A program made the position numbers and the translations under genes. From Chloroflexi bacterium GWB2_49_20 (GTDB lineage: Bacteria; Chloroflexota; Anaerolineae; Anaerolineales; Villigracilaceae), in the NCBI GenBank assembly GCA_001796335.1, contig MGMF01000028.1, positions 1 through 64,000 on the forward strand: a stretch of DNA of 64,000 nucleotides. The letters are read 5' to 3'. Positions 35,724-44,379 of the stretch are shown piece by piece; the first letter of the stretch is position 1, and each line of letters starts with the position of its first letter. Below the pieces are notes generated by a model. It had not been told where the DNA came from, made no database searches, and saw only the letters and a list, made by a program, of their open reading frames with translations.

Positions 35724-36845
35724 ATGCTCAGCCATCGTGATCGCGTCCTGACAACCCTGGATCATCATCAACCTGACCGCCTACCAATTGACCTGGGAGG
35801 TACACAGACTGGTCTTCTGGTGGAGCCATATAATGCGCTTAAACGGAAGTTGGGGATGAATTCACCCACCACTGTCAGTAACATGGTGCTCGGCTTGGCG
35901 CATATCGAAGATGAAGTACTGGAGAGATTCGACATCGATTTTCGGCATGTTCTTCCCGGGCAGGCAGATCAATTTCATTTTCAACTCCTTCCAGATGATA
36001 GTTTCCATGATGAGTTTGGCACCCGCTGGAAAAGACCACCCGGTGGTTATTATTACGATATGGTTGAATTTCCTCTGGCATCCTGTTCCCTACGAGACCT
36101 GGCCAATTTTAACTGGCCTGACCCGCTGGACCCTGGCCGTGTGCGCGGGGTACGTGAACAGCTTGACAGTTTGCGAACCACCACCGACTTCGCACTGGAA
36201 GCCGGCCTTTTTGGCTTATGGGAAACTTGCTGGTTCACCGTTGGTCTGGAGCGCTGGTTGCTGGCATGCATTGATAGCCCTGACTTTGTGGAAGCCCTGC
36301 TGGACCGCACAATGGATTTTCTCATGCGCATGCATGCAGCCTATTTGGATGTATCCGGCTCTTACCTTGACCTGGTCACACTTTGGGACGATTATGGTAC
36401 TCAATCTTCAACCCTGATCTCACCGGCCCAGTGGCGAAAACTGGTTAAACCGCGTCTAGCCAATCTGGTGGCGATGATCCGCTCAAAGACCAGTGCATAT
36501 ATAGGTATCCATAGTTGTGGTTCCATTGCCTCCATTTTGGATGACTTGTGTGAGATTGATATCCAGGTGATCAACCCTGTCCAAGTCTCTGCAAGGAACA
36601 TGTCGATCACTGAACTGAAGAAACGATATGGGACCCGGCTGACTTTTTGGGGAGGCATTGATACCCAGTTTTTGCTGCCTCATGGCGGCCCTGCAGATGT
36701 TCAAAAAGCTGTCAAAAGCACCTTGGATCTTTTTGCGCAGGATGGCGGTTATATCCTGGCTGCAGTACATAATATTCAACCCGGTGTTCCTCCAGAAAAC
36801 ATCCTGGCCATGTATGATACAGCCAGGTTTATGACGAAGATTTGA
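35724..36845 (+). CDS. UroD-like methyltransferase (module B)
   Basis: Uroporphyrinogen-decarboxylase-superfamily protein of 373 residues, beginning MLSHRDRVLTTLDHHQPDRLP, the usual opening of MtaA/MtbA-like and betaine-associated members. IGIHSCGSIASILDDLCEID supplies the His and Cys expected for zinc, and TFWGGIDTQFLLPHGGPADVQKAV the C-terminal barrel strand. ATG 35724 follows aagga; the frame is open to a GTG 21 nt upstream. It sits 19 nt before the MttB gene and probably receives or passes the methyl group from the corrinoid protein. It is longer than, and diverged from, the homologue at 24784. Confidence 0.85.
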   Translation: MLSHRDRVLTTLDHHQPDRLPIDLGGTQTGLLVEPYNALKRKLGMNSPTTVSNMVLGLAHIEDEVLERFDIDFRHVLPGQADQFHFQLLPDDSFHDEFGTRWKRPPGGYYYDMVEFPLASCSLRDLANFNWPDPLDPGRVRGVREQLDSLRTTTDFALEAGLFGLWETCWFTVGLERWLLACIDSPDFVEALLDRTMDFLMRMHAAYLDVSGSYLDLVTLWDDYGTQSSTLISPAQWRKLVKPRLANLVAMIRSKTSAYIGIHSCGSIASILDDLCEIDIQVINPVQVSARNMSITELKKRYGTRLTFWGGIDTQFLLPHGGPADVQKAVKSTLDLFAQDGGYILAAVHNIQPGVPPENILAMYDTARFMTKI

Positions 36846-36864
36846 AGGGCAGAAAGCCAAAACT

Positions 36865-38361
36865 ATGTTGAGGAAGCAGGAAAATTCAATGCCAAATAAC
36901 AGAACCAGCGGAATCCACCCAAATATTCATCAGAATTTCAAGATCCTGAGTGAACAGGATCTTGATAAGATCCACGCTGCAGCCATGCGTATCCTTGAGA
37001 AAACCGGGATTCGCTTTGATAGTCCACAGGCGATCTCTTTGCTAGCAAACGCTGGCGCTGAAATAAATGGATCCCAAGTTCGCATCCCTGCTAAAATTGT
37101 TGAAAAAGCGATCCAAACCGCACCATCCAAAGTTACATTATATGCCCGTGATCCGCAGAAGAATTTATACCTTGGTCAGGGCTGCATCCACTTTTCCAGC
37201 GGTTTCGGAGCCACTTGGGTGCGCGATTTGGATACAGGTCTGGTGCGCGATGCAAACCTGCAAGACCTGGTTACTTTTACCAGGTTAGCAGAAGCGTTGA
37301 AATTAGTGCACATGGTGCTGTTCGCTGTGGTGCCCCAGGATGTTCCCTCGCGGCTGCGCGATGTGATCTGCACGGCAGAAGTGCTCAAGAACACCACCAA
37401 ACACATCCAACTCAGCCTTGAAAGCTCTGAAACATTGGACGAGGTTTTAAATATTGCGCGCACATTCGTTGGCAAGGGTGATCCCCTGCCCATTTCTGCC
37501 GGGGGAGTACCAAATTCACCGCTGCATTACACGGAGGATGTTTCCACCAAGTTTATCCGCCTGGCCAGGGAAAATGTACCTTGTCTCATCGTCACTGGCT
37601 GCATGGCTGGGGCAACTGGCCCTGTGACCCTGGCCGGCTTATTAGTTCAGCAAACCGCTGAATTCCTGGCTGGAACTGTACTTCATCAACTAGCCAATCC
37701 AGGTGCTCCGTTAATTTACGGCACCTTTTCTGGCGGGTTTGATATGCGTTATACAAAGCTGGCACTTGGCGGCCCCGAGATATCATTGATCACCTGTGCC
37801 ACCCAGCAGCTCTGTGAACGATACCAAATCCCCATGGGATATGCCACCGGTGGAGTGACTGATAGCCCGGTCAGTGACATCCAGACCGGCATCGAAAAGA
37901 CTTTTGGAGTCCTGTCCGCTGCCATGGCGGGTGTGGATGTGATCCATGATGCAGCCTCAGGGTTATTGGGAGCCGGTATGGTTTCTAGCCTGGGGCAATT
38001 GATCATCGACCATGACATGTGCGCATCCATAAAATATTTTCTGGAGGGGATCCCGGTTTCCAGCCGCACCCTGGCAGAAGAACTGATCTCCTCAACCGGT
38101 CCCGGCGGAAATTACATGCTCAGTGACCATACCTTGACAGAGTTTCGCAAATCGTTATTTATCACTCCCATACGTGCCCGTAATCTGGACCCGGTTAATA
38201 CTTCGGAACCCGGTTCGTACTTATTGGTAAATGCAAACAAACAGGCAAAGAAAATATTGGACACTTTCCAACCCAAACCCATCGCAGCACAGCAGTTGAC
38301 TGAAATGGATCAAATAATCGAAGAAGCTCGTTTATTAATCAACAAGCATACAGGAGGTTGA
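36865..38361 (+). CDS. MttB-superfamily corrinoid methyltransferase, non-pyrrolysine (module B)
   Basis: COG5598 methyltransferase of 498 residues (490 if ATG 36889, which has a cagga site, is the start). It shares the landmarks of the module A paralogue: LSEQDLDKIHAAAMRILEKTGI, HFSSGFGATWVRD, MAGATGPVTLAGLLVQQTAEFLAG, YGTFSGGFDMR and PMGYATGGVTDSPVSD. There is no internal amber codon. It is flanked by a UroD-like protein and AOR, and the operon later encodes a corrinoid protein (46206), giving most of a three-component methyltransferase system. The methyl donor is unknown; its importer is the oligopeptide-type one, unlike module A, so the substrates probably differ. Confidence 0.92.
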   Translation: MLRKQENSMPNNRTSGIHPNIHQNFKILSEQDLDKIHAAAMRILEKTGIRFDSPQAISLLANAGAEINGSQVRIPAKIVEKAIQTAPSKVTLYARDPQKNLYLGQGCIHFSSGFGATWVRDLDTGLVRDANLQDLVTFTRLAEALKLVHMVLFAVVPQDVPSRLRDVICTAEVLKNTTKHIQLSLESSETLDEVLNIARTFVGKGDPLPISAGGVPNSPLHYTEDVSTKFIRLARENVPCLIVTGCMAGATGPVTLAGLLVQQTAEFLAGTVLHQLANPGAPLIYGTFSGGFDMRYTKLALGGPEISLITCATQQLCERYQIPMGYATGGVTDSPVSDIQTGIEKTFGVLSAAMAGVDVIHDAASGLLGAGMVSSLGQLIIDHDMCASIKYFLEGIPVSSRTLAEELISSTGPGGNYMLSDHTLTEFRKSLFITPIRARNLDPVNTSEPGSYLLVNANKQAKKILDTFQPKPIAAQQLTEMDQIIEEARLLINKHTGG

Positions 38362-38362
38362 T

Positions 38363-40276
38363 ATGAGTTCATCCATGCTTGGCGATATCTTGTTGGTGGA
38401 TCTGACCAACCGCAGGATATCCAAACGTCCATACACCAGGGAGTTGGCCAACCAGTATATTGGTTGCCGTGGCTATAATGCTGCCTTGTTATGGGAAATG
38501 GTTCCCAAAGGAACGGACCCCCTGGGACCTGACAATGTACTGATATTTGGCACCGGACCGCTGACTGGAACATCCGCCCCCAGTTCAGGTCGCATTTCGG
38601 TTACCACTAAAAGCCCCTCTACCCATATTTACCTGAAAACCAATGTTGGTGGTGCCTGGGGCGGTGAATTTCGATTTGCCGGTTACAGTTATGTAATTTT
38701 CACAGGGAAAGCCGACCAACCTGTGTACTTATGGATTAACGATGATACCGTGGAAATTCGTGATGCCCGGCACTTGTGGGGTAAGGATGTCCGTCAAACT
38801 GAGCATATATTGCAACAGGAAAATAACGACAGCCAGTTGAAAGTGGCCAGCATTGGGCAGGCAGGCGAAAACCTGGTCATGTTTGCTGCCATTATGTGTT
38901 CAAATTACAACGCGGCAGCCCGCGGGGGTGCAGGTGCGGTGATGGGATCCAAAAACCTCAAAGCCATCGCCGTGCGCGGTTCACGGCCTGTCCTCGTGGC
39001 TGAACCGACTCGATTTAAAGAACTGGTGGACAATTCCTGGGAGCTGTATCACAAGCAATCCGGCGCTCTGAATACTCATATTTATGGAACTTCGGGCAGC
39101 GTAACCGCCGTCAACGAAATGCACATCCTGCCAACTCGCAATTTCCAGGAAGGGTATTTTGAGGATGCCAATAAAATTTCCGGCCAGGCACTGGTGGATG
39201 GTGGGTATTTAAAGCGAAGAGTCGGATGCTATTCATGTCCCATGTCGTGTCATCGTTACTCGGAAGTAAAAGATGGAAAATATAAAGGCTCTTATGCAGG
39301 AGGTCCTGAATACGAAACCTTCAGCGCTTTGGGATCTGGTTGTGGCGTGAGTGATATTGAAGCCATAATTCGAGCCAATGAACTGTGCGATATATATGGT
39401 CTCGACACAATATCAACAGGTAGTGTGATCCAGTGGGCCATGGAATGTCACCAGCGTGAGCTTGATTTTGATCGTGATAATTTGGATCTCTCCTGGGGTA
39501 ATGCAGATGCAGTCCTTCTCCTGGTGGAAAAAATCGCATTTCGGCAGGGATTAGGCAATATGCTTGCGAATGGGGTTAAACGTGCCTCCGAAGAGATGGG
39601 GCAGAAATCTGAAGATTGGGCGATCCAGGCCAAAGGCTTGGAGCAGTCTCGTGTAGAAACTCGCTCAGCATACTCGTATGCCCTGGCTTTCATGGTTAAT
39701 CCACGCGGTCCGGACCATTTGATGACCGAGACACTGGCTGAATTTGGTATGTCCCCCGAAATGCTGGATGTGATTGAAAAAGCAACCGGGGATAAGAAAT
39801 ACGCAACTCCGTATATCACCGAAAAACGCCCGGAGATCGTCCGATGGCATGAGGATGTATATGCTTTGACCGATGCGCTCGGCCTGTGTGTATTTGCTTC
39901 AACAGCCCAATATTACATGACCCCTAAATTGATGGCTGATCTGTTCTCGGCTTCGGTAGGTATCCCTTGCACCGAAGAACAAGGCATGAGCTTGGGGAAG
40001 AAGATCGTAACCATGGAACGGTGTTTCAACACAAGAGAAGGTGCAACGCGTGAACACGACCGTTTGCCCAAGCGCTTGATGACTGAACCTCTGAAGGATG
40101 TCACGGACCGCCCAAACATCAACTCTTTGGAAGTGATGGGTCCTCTGCTGGATCGTTACTATGCCATGCATGGGTGGGATGTAGTCACCGGTCGTCCTAC
40201 CAGGTCCATTTTGGATGGGTTTTCGTTAAAATCCTGGGCAGATGAATTGGAAAAGCTGGGATATTTACCCAAATAA
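38363..40276 (+). CDS. Tungsten aldehyde:ferredoxin oxidoreductase (module B)
   Basis: AOR-family subunit of 637 residues, paralogous throughout to the protein at 9615. Cluster ligands C289, C292, C296 (CYSCPMSC) and C509 (DALGLCVF) are present. The pterin segment is AARGGAGAVMGSKNLKAIAVRG and the N-terminal motif is YIGCRGYNAALLWEMVP. It starts 1 nt after the MttB stop with aggagg overlapping the end of that gene, so expression is tightly linked. Electron partners are probably the ferredoxin at 41478 and the flavoprotein at 42281. The aldehyde may come from the dehydrogenase or demethylation steps. Confidence 0.95.
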   Translation: MSSSMLGDILLVDLTNRRISKRPYTRELANQYIGCRGYNAALLWEMVPKGTDPLGPDNVLIFGTGPLTGTSAPSSGRISVTTKSPSTHIYLKTNVGGAWGGEFRFAGYSYVIFTGKADQPVYLWINDDTVEIRDARHLWGKDVRQTEHILQQENNDSQLKVASIGQAGENLVMFAAIMCSNYNAAARGGAGAVMGSKNLKAIAVRGSRPVLVAEPTRFKELVDNSWELYHKQSGALNTHIYGTSGSVTAVNEMHILPTRNFQEGYFEDANKISGQALVDGGYLKRRVGCYSCPMSCHRYSEVKDGKYKGSYAGGPEYETFSALGSGCGVSDIEAIIRANELCDIYGLDTISTGSVIQWAMECHQRELDFDRDNLDLSWGNADAVLLLVEKIAFRQGLGNMLANGVKRASEEMGQKSEDWAIQAKGLEQSRVETRSAYSYALAFMVNPRGPDHLMTETLAEFGMSPEMLDVIEKATGDKKYATPYITEKRPEIVRWHEDVYALTDALGLCVFASTAQYYMTPKLMADLFSASVGIPCTEEQGMSLGKKIVTMERCFNTREGATREHDRLPKRLMTEPLKDVTDRPNINSLEVMGPLLDRYYAMHGWDVVTGRPTRSILDGFSLKSWADELEKLGYLPK

Positions 40277-40350
40277 GACCATTGTAAAGTATTTAATTGT
40301 GATGAAATACCTCATCGGAGCAAAAAATTATTTAGAAAAAGGATGTCAAC

Positions 40351-41454
40351 ATGTTTACAAAAGCCAATATAGGACAATTTCTGGAAGGCCTTGCAATTTT
40401 AGGGACAGGTGGGGGCGGTTCTCCCGAGTGGGGCAGAATCATCCTGGAGAACGATTTGGACAAAGGCCGCGCAGCAACCATTGTAAAACCTGAAAATGTA
40501 CCGGATGATGCAATTGTGGCAAGCGGTGGAATCATGGGTTCGGTAAAAACCCTTGAAAAAATCAGTCCGAGCGAATTGGTTGCGGGTTGGGAAAAGCGTT
40601 TCGAGCTGACGGAAGCCTTTGAACTTCAGGCTAAGACCATCGGCAAGAAGATTGATTATATTGTTGCTTTTGAAATGGGCGGGCTAAATACTCCTGTCAT
40701 GCTGTCACTCGGTGCCCGCACCGGTATACCTGTAATCGATGGAGACGGATTAGGCCGGGCTGCGCCAGAGACACACATGATCTCATTTATTGGCCACGGA
40801 GTTTCCTTGACTCCGATGCCATTGGTGGATTCTGCCGGGAATGCAGTCGTTGTTCATTATGGGGTTGATAACACCTATGCGGACCAGCTAGGGCGTTGGG
40901 TGGTCACCCACGGTGGTGGTATGGGTGCGAATTGCCATTATCCGATGAGTGGGAAAAAGCTGAAAGAAGCGGTGATCCCTTACACGATCACGGGTGCTTC
41001 TGCACTCGGTGAAGTAGTATATAAAGCCCGCACAGAAAAAAATGACCCGGTAGGGGCGATCGCCAGGTTCGTTGGCGGCCAGCATATCCATACTGGTACC
41101 ATCCAAAAAATTCAGGAAAAAGAGTGGGAAGGTTTCTACTTCATCAATCTCGAATTAAGCGGGGGAGCCGAACTGGTGATCAAGAATGAATATATGTCGC
41201 TTTTCCTGAATGGGAAACCTGTTACCATCTTTCCAGACTTTATCTTGGGCCTGGATCCTCAAACTGGCCGTGGTTTGATGAGCGCTGACTTAAAAATCGG
41301 GGATGAAATGGCTTTAGTGGTTTACCCGTGTCATCCCCGTTTGAGGAATGCCTTAAAATCCAAGGAAGGTCAGAATGCTTTTTCGCCAAAGCGCTTTGGT
41401 CAGCCCGACTTGATCTATAAACCGGTGGAAGAATTGCTCAATGGAATTAAATAA
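40351..41454 (+). CDS. DUF917-family protein
   Basis: Complete DUF917 protein of 367 residues. The N-terminal domain has FLEGLAILGTGGGGSPEWG and ASGGIMGSVKTLEKI, then EMGGLNTPVMLSLGARTGIPVIDGDGLGRAAPETHM. The C-terminal domain follows with FVGGQHIHTGTI and YMSLFLNGKPVTIFPDFI. Family members often accompany hydantoinases. Pfam now, as I recall, names the domains after S-methyl-thiohydantoin desulfurase, but this activity cannot be confirmed from sequence. The truncated counterpart is at 20314. It lies between AOR and the ferredoxin, spaced 74 and 23 nt, as part of the operon. Confidence 0.88.
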   Translation: MFTKANIGQFLEGLAILGTGGGGSPEWGRIILENDLDKGRAATIVKPENVPDDAIVASGGIMGSVKTLEKISPSELVAGWEKRFELTEAFELQAKTIGKKIDYIVAFEMGGLNTPVMLSLGARTGIPVIDGDGLGRAAPETHMISFIGHGVSLTPMPLVDSAGNAVVVHYGVDNTYADQLGRWVVTHGGGMGANCHYPMSGKKLKEAVIPYTITGASALGEVVYKARTEKNDPVGAIARFVGGQHIHTGTIQKIQEKEWEGFYFINLELSGGAELVIKNEYMSLFLNGKPVTIFPDFILGLDPQTGRGLMSADLKIGDEMALVVYPCHPRLRNALKSKEGQNAFSPKRFGQPDLIYKPVEELLNGIK

Positions 41455-41477
41455 AACTCTTGGAAAGGAGGACTGAA

Positions 41478-41990
41478 ATGAAACAAATCAAAGTGGATGT
41501 TGAAAAATGTACCGGTTGTGGCCAATGTGCTTTGACTTGTTCTTTCAAAAACGTTGATAAATTTGAATTGAACCAGAGCAATATCCGCATTATACAATGG
41601 GAGGATATTTGTCTCTCCGTTCCATCACTTTGCCAGCAATGCAGTGATACCCCTTGTATCGTCTCCTGCCCGACAGAAGCGATCAGTGTAAACTCTGCCA
41701 CAGGTGCAATTATTATCGATACTGACCTGTGTACCCAGTGCTATGAATGCCAGGAGGCGTGCCGTTACCAGGTTATCCATACCACCTTGGATGGTTATCC
41801 CCTCACCTGTGACTTGTGCGGCGGTACTCCTAAATGTGTAGCCGTATGTTTCCCGGGGGCATTAAGATTTGAAGAGATCCATGATGCTGAAAAGGAACCT
41901 TTCAAGGTGCTCGCATCGATCTTGAGTGACAGGGCATCTGGTAAACTTGTTTCTCCACCCGCGGAATTGAGTTCGAGGAGTGTCACGTGA
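41478..41990 (+). CDS. Poly-[4Fe-4S] ferredoxin (module B)
   Basis: Iron-sulfur protein of 170 residues with sixteen cysteines: CTGCGQCALTC, CQQCSDTPCIVSC, CTQCYECQEAC and CDLCGGTPKCVAVC. The arrangement is that of the AOR-associated ferredoxin at 9153. ATG 41478 is preceded by aaaggagg (41464-41471); the frame is open 18 nt further upstream to a TTG inside that site. Its stop overlaps the start of the next gene in GTGA. It probably takes electrons from the module B AOR. Confidence 0.9.
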   Translation: MKQIKVDVEKCTGCGQCALTCSFKNVDKFELNQSNIRIIQWEDICLSVPSLCQQCSDTPCIVSCPTEAISVNSATGAIIIDTDLCTQCYECQEACRYQVIHTTLDGYPLTCDLCGGTPKCVAVCFPGALRFEEIHDAEKEPFKVLASILSDRASGKLVSPPAELSSRSVT

Positions 41991-42277
41991 CCACCAAACG
42001 AATTGTGGTTCATGTTGAGATTCGTTTGGCAAAAGGTGCACGCATCAACGATCTGGTTTTGGAGAACGATCAAGCCACCTTGCAGGATGCATTATTGGCT
42101 ATGTCCAAAGAAGAATGGGCACATGATCTTTTTGAAATAACAGATGGAGGTGCCGACTTGATCCCTGGTTTCATGATGGTCCTGGGTAATCGCATGGTGC
42201 AAAAATGGGAACTCGAGAACACCCTGGTCAATCATGAAGCGGACTTGAAATTTGTTCAAGTGGTTCCGGGAGGATAA
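41987..42277 (+). CDS. MoaD/ThiS-like small protein with C-terminal Gly-Gly (module B)
   Basis: Protein of 96 residues ending in KFVQVVPGG, a diglycine tail of the MoaD/ThiS type. The interior (VEIRLAKGARINDLVL, then FMMVLGNRMVQKWEL and DLKFVQVVPGG) fits the beta-grasp order of strands, with the VLGN turn equivalent to the VNG turn of MoaD. It starts at GTG overlapping the ferredoxin stop, with gaggag 6 nt upstream. It is too diverged from the module A protein for a simple recent duplication. A role in tungsten cofactor supply or AOR maturation is inferred from position. Confidence 0.68.
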   Translation: MTTKRIVVHVEIRLAKGARINDLVLENDQATLQDALLAMSKEEWAHDLFEITDGGADLIPGFMMVLGNRMVQKWELENTLVNHEADLKFVQVVPGG

Positions 42278-42280
42278 TGT

Positions 42281-43030
42281 ATGGATAAGAAGATACGCAT
42301 TGTTGGTGTTTGCAGCAGCCCTCGCCGCGGCAACACAGAGATATTGTTAAAAGAAGCCCTCCGGGCAGCTGAAGCGGCTTATCCTGAAATTTCAACTGAG
42401 TTTGTCGGCCTCAGGGCGAAAGAGATCAAGGCTTGTTACGATTGTAAGGCTTGTGAACGCAGAAAGGCAGATTCTTTGGTCGAACAATGTGTCCTCAAAG
42501 ACGATTGGGCAGAAGTGGTGCGGCCACTGGTCGACCCTGTCCCTAATGGGATCATTCTGGCGTCCCCGGTTTATTTTTCCGATGTCAATTCCCACATGCG
42601 GGCTTTTATGGAAAGGTGCACCTCCCTTGCAAAGCCCTATTGGTTTTCACAGATTCCATTTTCAGCTCCAGATTTTTCGCGTACCGCTGCAGGGGGTCTG
42701 GCCGTTGGATTTCATCGTCATGGAGGGCAGGAATCCGCCATTCTCTCGATCCTGCGTTTTTGCGTCATCATGGGGATGGTGGGTGTTGGAAGCTCGGATC
42801 CGGTTCATGGACCGGTCGGATATTATGGCGGTGCAGCTTGGGAAGATGTCACCGGGGTTAGTGGTCGCGAATCAGTCAAGGAAGATGCCTGGGGTTTGTT
42901 CTCAGCCCGGGTGGTGGGACGCAAGGTCGCCCGAACGGCTATCATGTTGGCCAAAGCTCCACAAGTACCCGCAGTGAGTGAGGCGTATGTCTCTCCGATG
43001 GAGTCTTACCGGAAAGAACAAAACGATTGA
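42281..43030 (+). CDS. NADPH-dependent FMN reductase/flavodoxin-fold protein
   Basis: Flavoprotein of 249 residues. The FMN phosphate loop is GVCSSPRRGNTEILLKEAL near the N-terminus, and GIILASPVYFSDVNSHMRAFMERC is the flavodoxin-fold ring-binding segment. Between them CYDCKACERRKADSLVEQC provides four cysteines, a pattern seen in iron-sulfur flavoproteins (Isf), where CxxCxxCx(4-7)C binds a [4Fe-4S] cluster; here the last Cys is further away. It starts 3 nt after the sulfur-carrier gene. It may link ferredoxin or NADPH to AOR. Confidence 0.85.
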   Translation: MDKKIRIVGVCSSPRRGNTEILLKEALRAAEAAYPEISTEFVGLRAKEIKACYDCKACERRKADSLVEQCVLKDDWAEVVRPLVDPVPNGIILASPVYFSDVNSHMRAFMERCTSLAKPYWFSQIPFSAPDFSRTAAGGLAVGFHRHGGQESAILSILRFCVIMGMVGVGSSDPVHGPVGYYGGAAWEDVTGVSGRESVKEDAWGLFSARVVGRKVARTAIMLAKAPQVPAVSEAYVSPMESYRKEQND

Positions 43031-43550
43031 CAAGAACCATGAATGTGGAATTTCGGGATCAGGATGAATGCGTGACTGATGTCATAAAATTGCTGGAATA
43101 TTACTTTCGAAAGGAGCCTTCAGTCTTTCTCTGGCTTATGGCGGAGATTGTCTGACTAAAACGGTTATGTATAAAGAAAACCCACTATTTAAGATCCCAG
43201 GCCCGATTCTACCAGAACAAAATGTACTGAATGCCAAGCGGAGCCCCGTTCGGGCTCATAACGGAGAAGAATGGACTGAAATCTATAATCAAACGACTAC
43301 TACTCTGAAAAGAGTTTTCAATACTCAGGTAGATGTAATTCTGCTGGTCGGTTCCGTGTTCTGTACAAATGATGACTTTTTAGGAAATGCCTTCTGCGGC
43401 TTATGGATACGAAAGTATTCCAGTCAGTCAGATTAAGATTTTCCGCACATTTGCCATATGGCACCTAAGGTGTCAAATGATGATATTGACCGGGTGTTGG
43501 ATGACTTGTGTCAATATAAGTCAAAGTGACTATCGAAGTGAGGTTGAAAT
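43031..43550. other. 520-nt gap with gene fragments
   Basis: Contains a 38-codon open frame (43039-43155) of unknown nature that lacks a ribosome-binding site, and the aminotransferase stump at 43167-43436. Shortly before 43529 a frame reads MAPKVSNDDIDRVLDDLCQY to a TGA. That resembles the C-terminal tail of a fold-type I aminotransferase, so the middle of the gene may have been deleted. Confidence 0.45.
43167..43436 (+). pseudogene. N-terminal stump of a class V aminotransferase
   Basis: The frame reads LFKIPGPILPEQNVLNAK, then SPVRAHNGEEWTEIYNQ and VDVILLVGS, the familiar N-terminus of serine-pyruvate/alanine-glyoxylate aminotransferases (IPGPTPxPPEVLxA and VFLLTGSGT). After LLVGS similarity is lost and the frame ends at 89 codons. 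The complete enzyme has about 380 residues, so about 300 are missing, including the pyridoxal lysine. No ribosome-binding site is visible. An intact class V aminotransferase is present in module A at 19104-20303. Confidence 0.75.
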
Positions 43551-44318
43551 ATGACTGAAAAACTATTAAAAGGAAAAGTAGCACTTGTGACGGGAGCATA
43601 TCGCAATTTGGGGGCAGTCACAGCCGAGATGCTTGCCAGTTATGGAGCGTCGGTGGTCATCAATGACCTTGACCTGCCAGAGATTGAAAAACAACGTGAC
43701 CAGTTGCTGGACAGAATTCGGTCTCATGGAGTCCAGGCAACTGCCATATCGGCTGATCTTTCCAGGAGCGATCAAATACGCAGCATGTGCCTGTCTGCCA
43801 TAAAATACTTTGGTAAAGTGGACATCCTGGTCAACAATGCCGGCCCTTTCAGCATGGATCCTTATCTCACGATGAAGGAAGAAATTTATGACCGAGTGAT
43901 GGATGTTAATTTGAAAGCGGTCTATCTAACTGCCAAGGAGATTGTTCCTGTCATGAAAGCCAATGGATGGGGACGAATTGTCAATATGTCAGCCGGTTCT
44001 GCTTATGTGCGCAACCACAGCATCTATGGTCTGGCTAAACTCGGGGTGCAGATCATCACCGAGGAGCTTGCCCTGGAAGTAGGTCCTGAGGTAACGGTCA
44101 ACGCCGTGGCTCCCGGGCAAATCTACGAGAGTCTCCCCGAAATCCTCGAGATTGACCCGACATTCGGTGAAAGATACATGGCTCGTTCACCATTAAAAAC
44201 CCTGGTAACCCGCAAAGAGGTTGCCTTGTTGATCGCCAGTTTATGCACCCCTGCTTATGATAAAGTGACTGGTGTGACTTTGAAAATTGATGCTGGTGCA
44301 GAGATCTGGCGTTTTTGA
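43551..44318 (+). CDS. Short-chain dehydrogenase/reductase
   Basis: Classical SDR of 255 residues: TGAYRNLG as the cofactor loop (near 13-20, a variant of TGxxxGxG), NNAGPFS, the catalytic Ser in NMSAGSAYVRN, and YGLAKLG with the Tyr-Lys pair. The C-terminal ITGVTLKIDAGAEIW is the usual SDR ending. It precedes KDPG aldolase and KDG kinase genes in the same direction with 61 nt spacing. Oxidation or reduction of a sugar-acid intermediate such as a 2-keto-3-deoxy or 5-keto acid is a reasonable idea. Confidence 0.9.
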   Translation: MTEKLLKGKVALVTGAYRNLGAVTAEMLASYGASVVINDLDLPEIEKQRDQLLDRIRSHGVQATAISADLSRSDQIRSMCLSAIKYFGKVDILVNNAGPFSMDPYLTMKEEIYDRVMDVNLKAVYLTAKEIVPVMKANGWGRIVNMSAGSAYVRNHSIYGLAKLGVQIITEELALEVGPEVTVNAVAPGQIYESLPEILEIDPTFGERYMARSPLKTLVTRKEVALLIASLCTPAYDKVTGVTLKIDAGAEIWRF

Positions 44319-44379
44319 TCGGGGTTGTCTGCAAATTATTATCTCATCACTCCATGATAAGAGATGAAAGGAAATTAAT

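Noticed and set aside
44319-44379. Hairpin between the SDR and KDPG aldolase genes
   Set aside because: Only five paired bases with a long loop; too weak to report.
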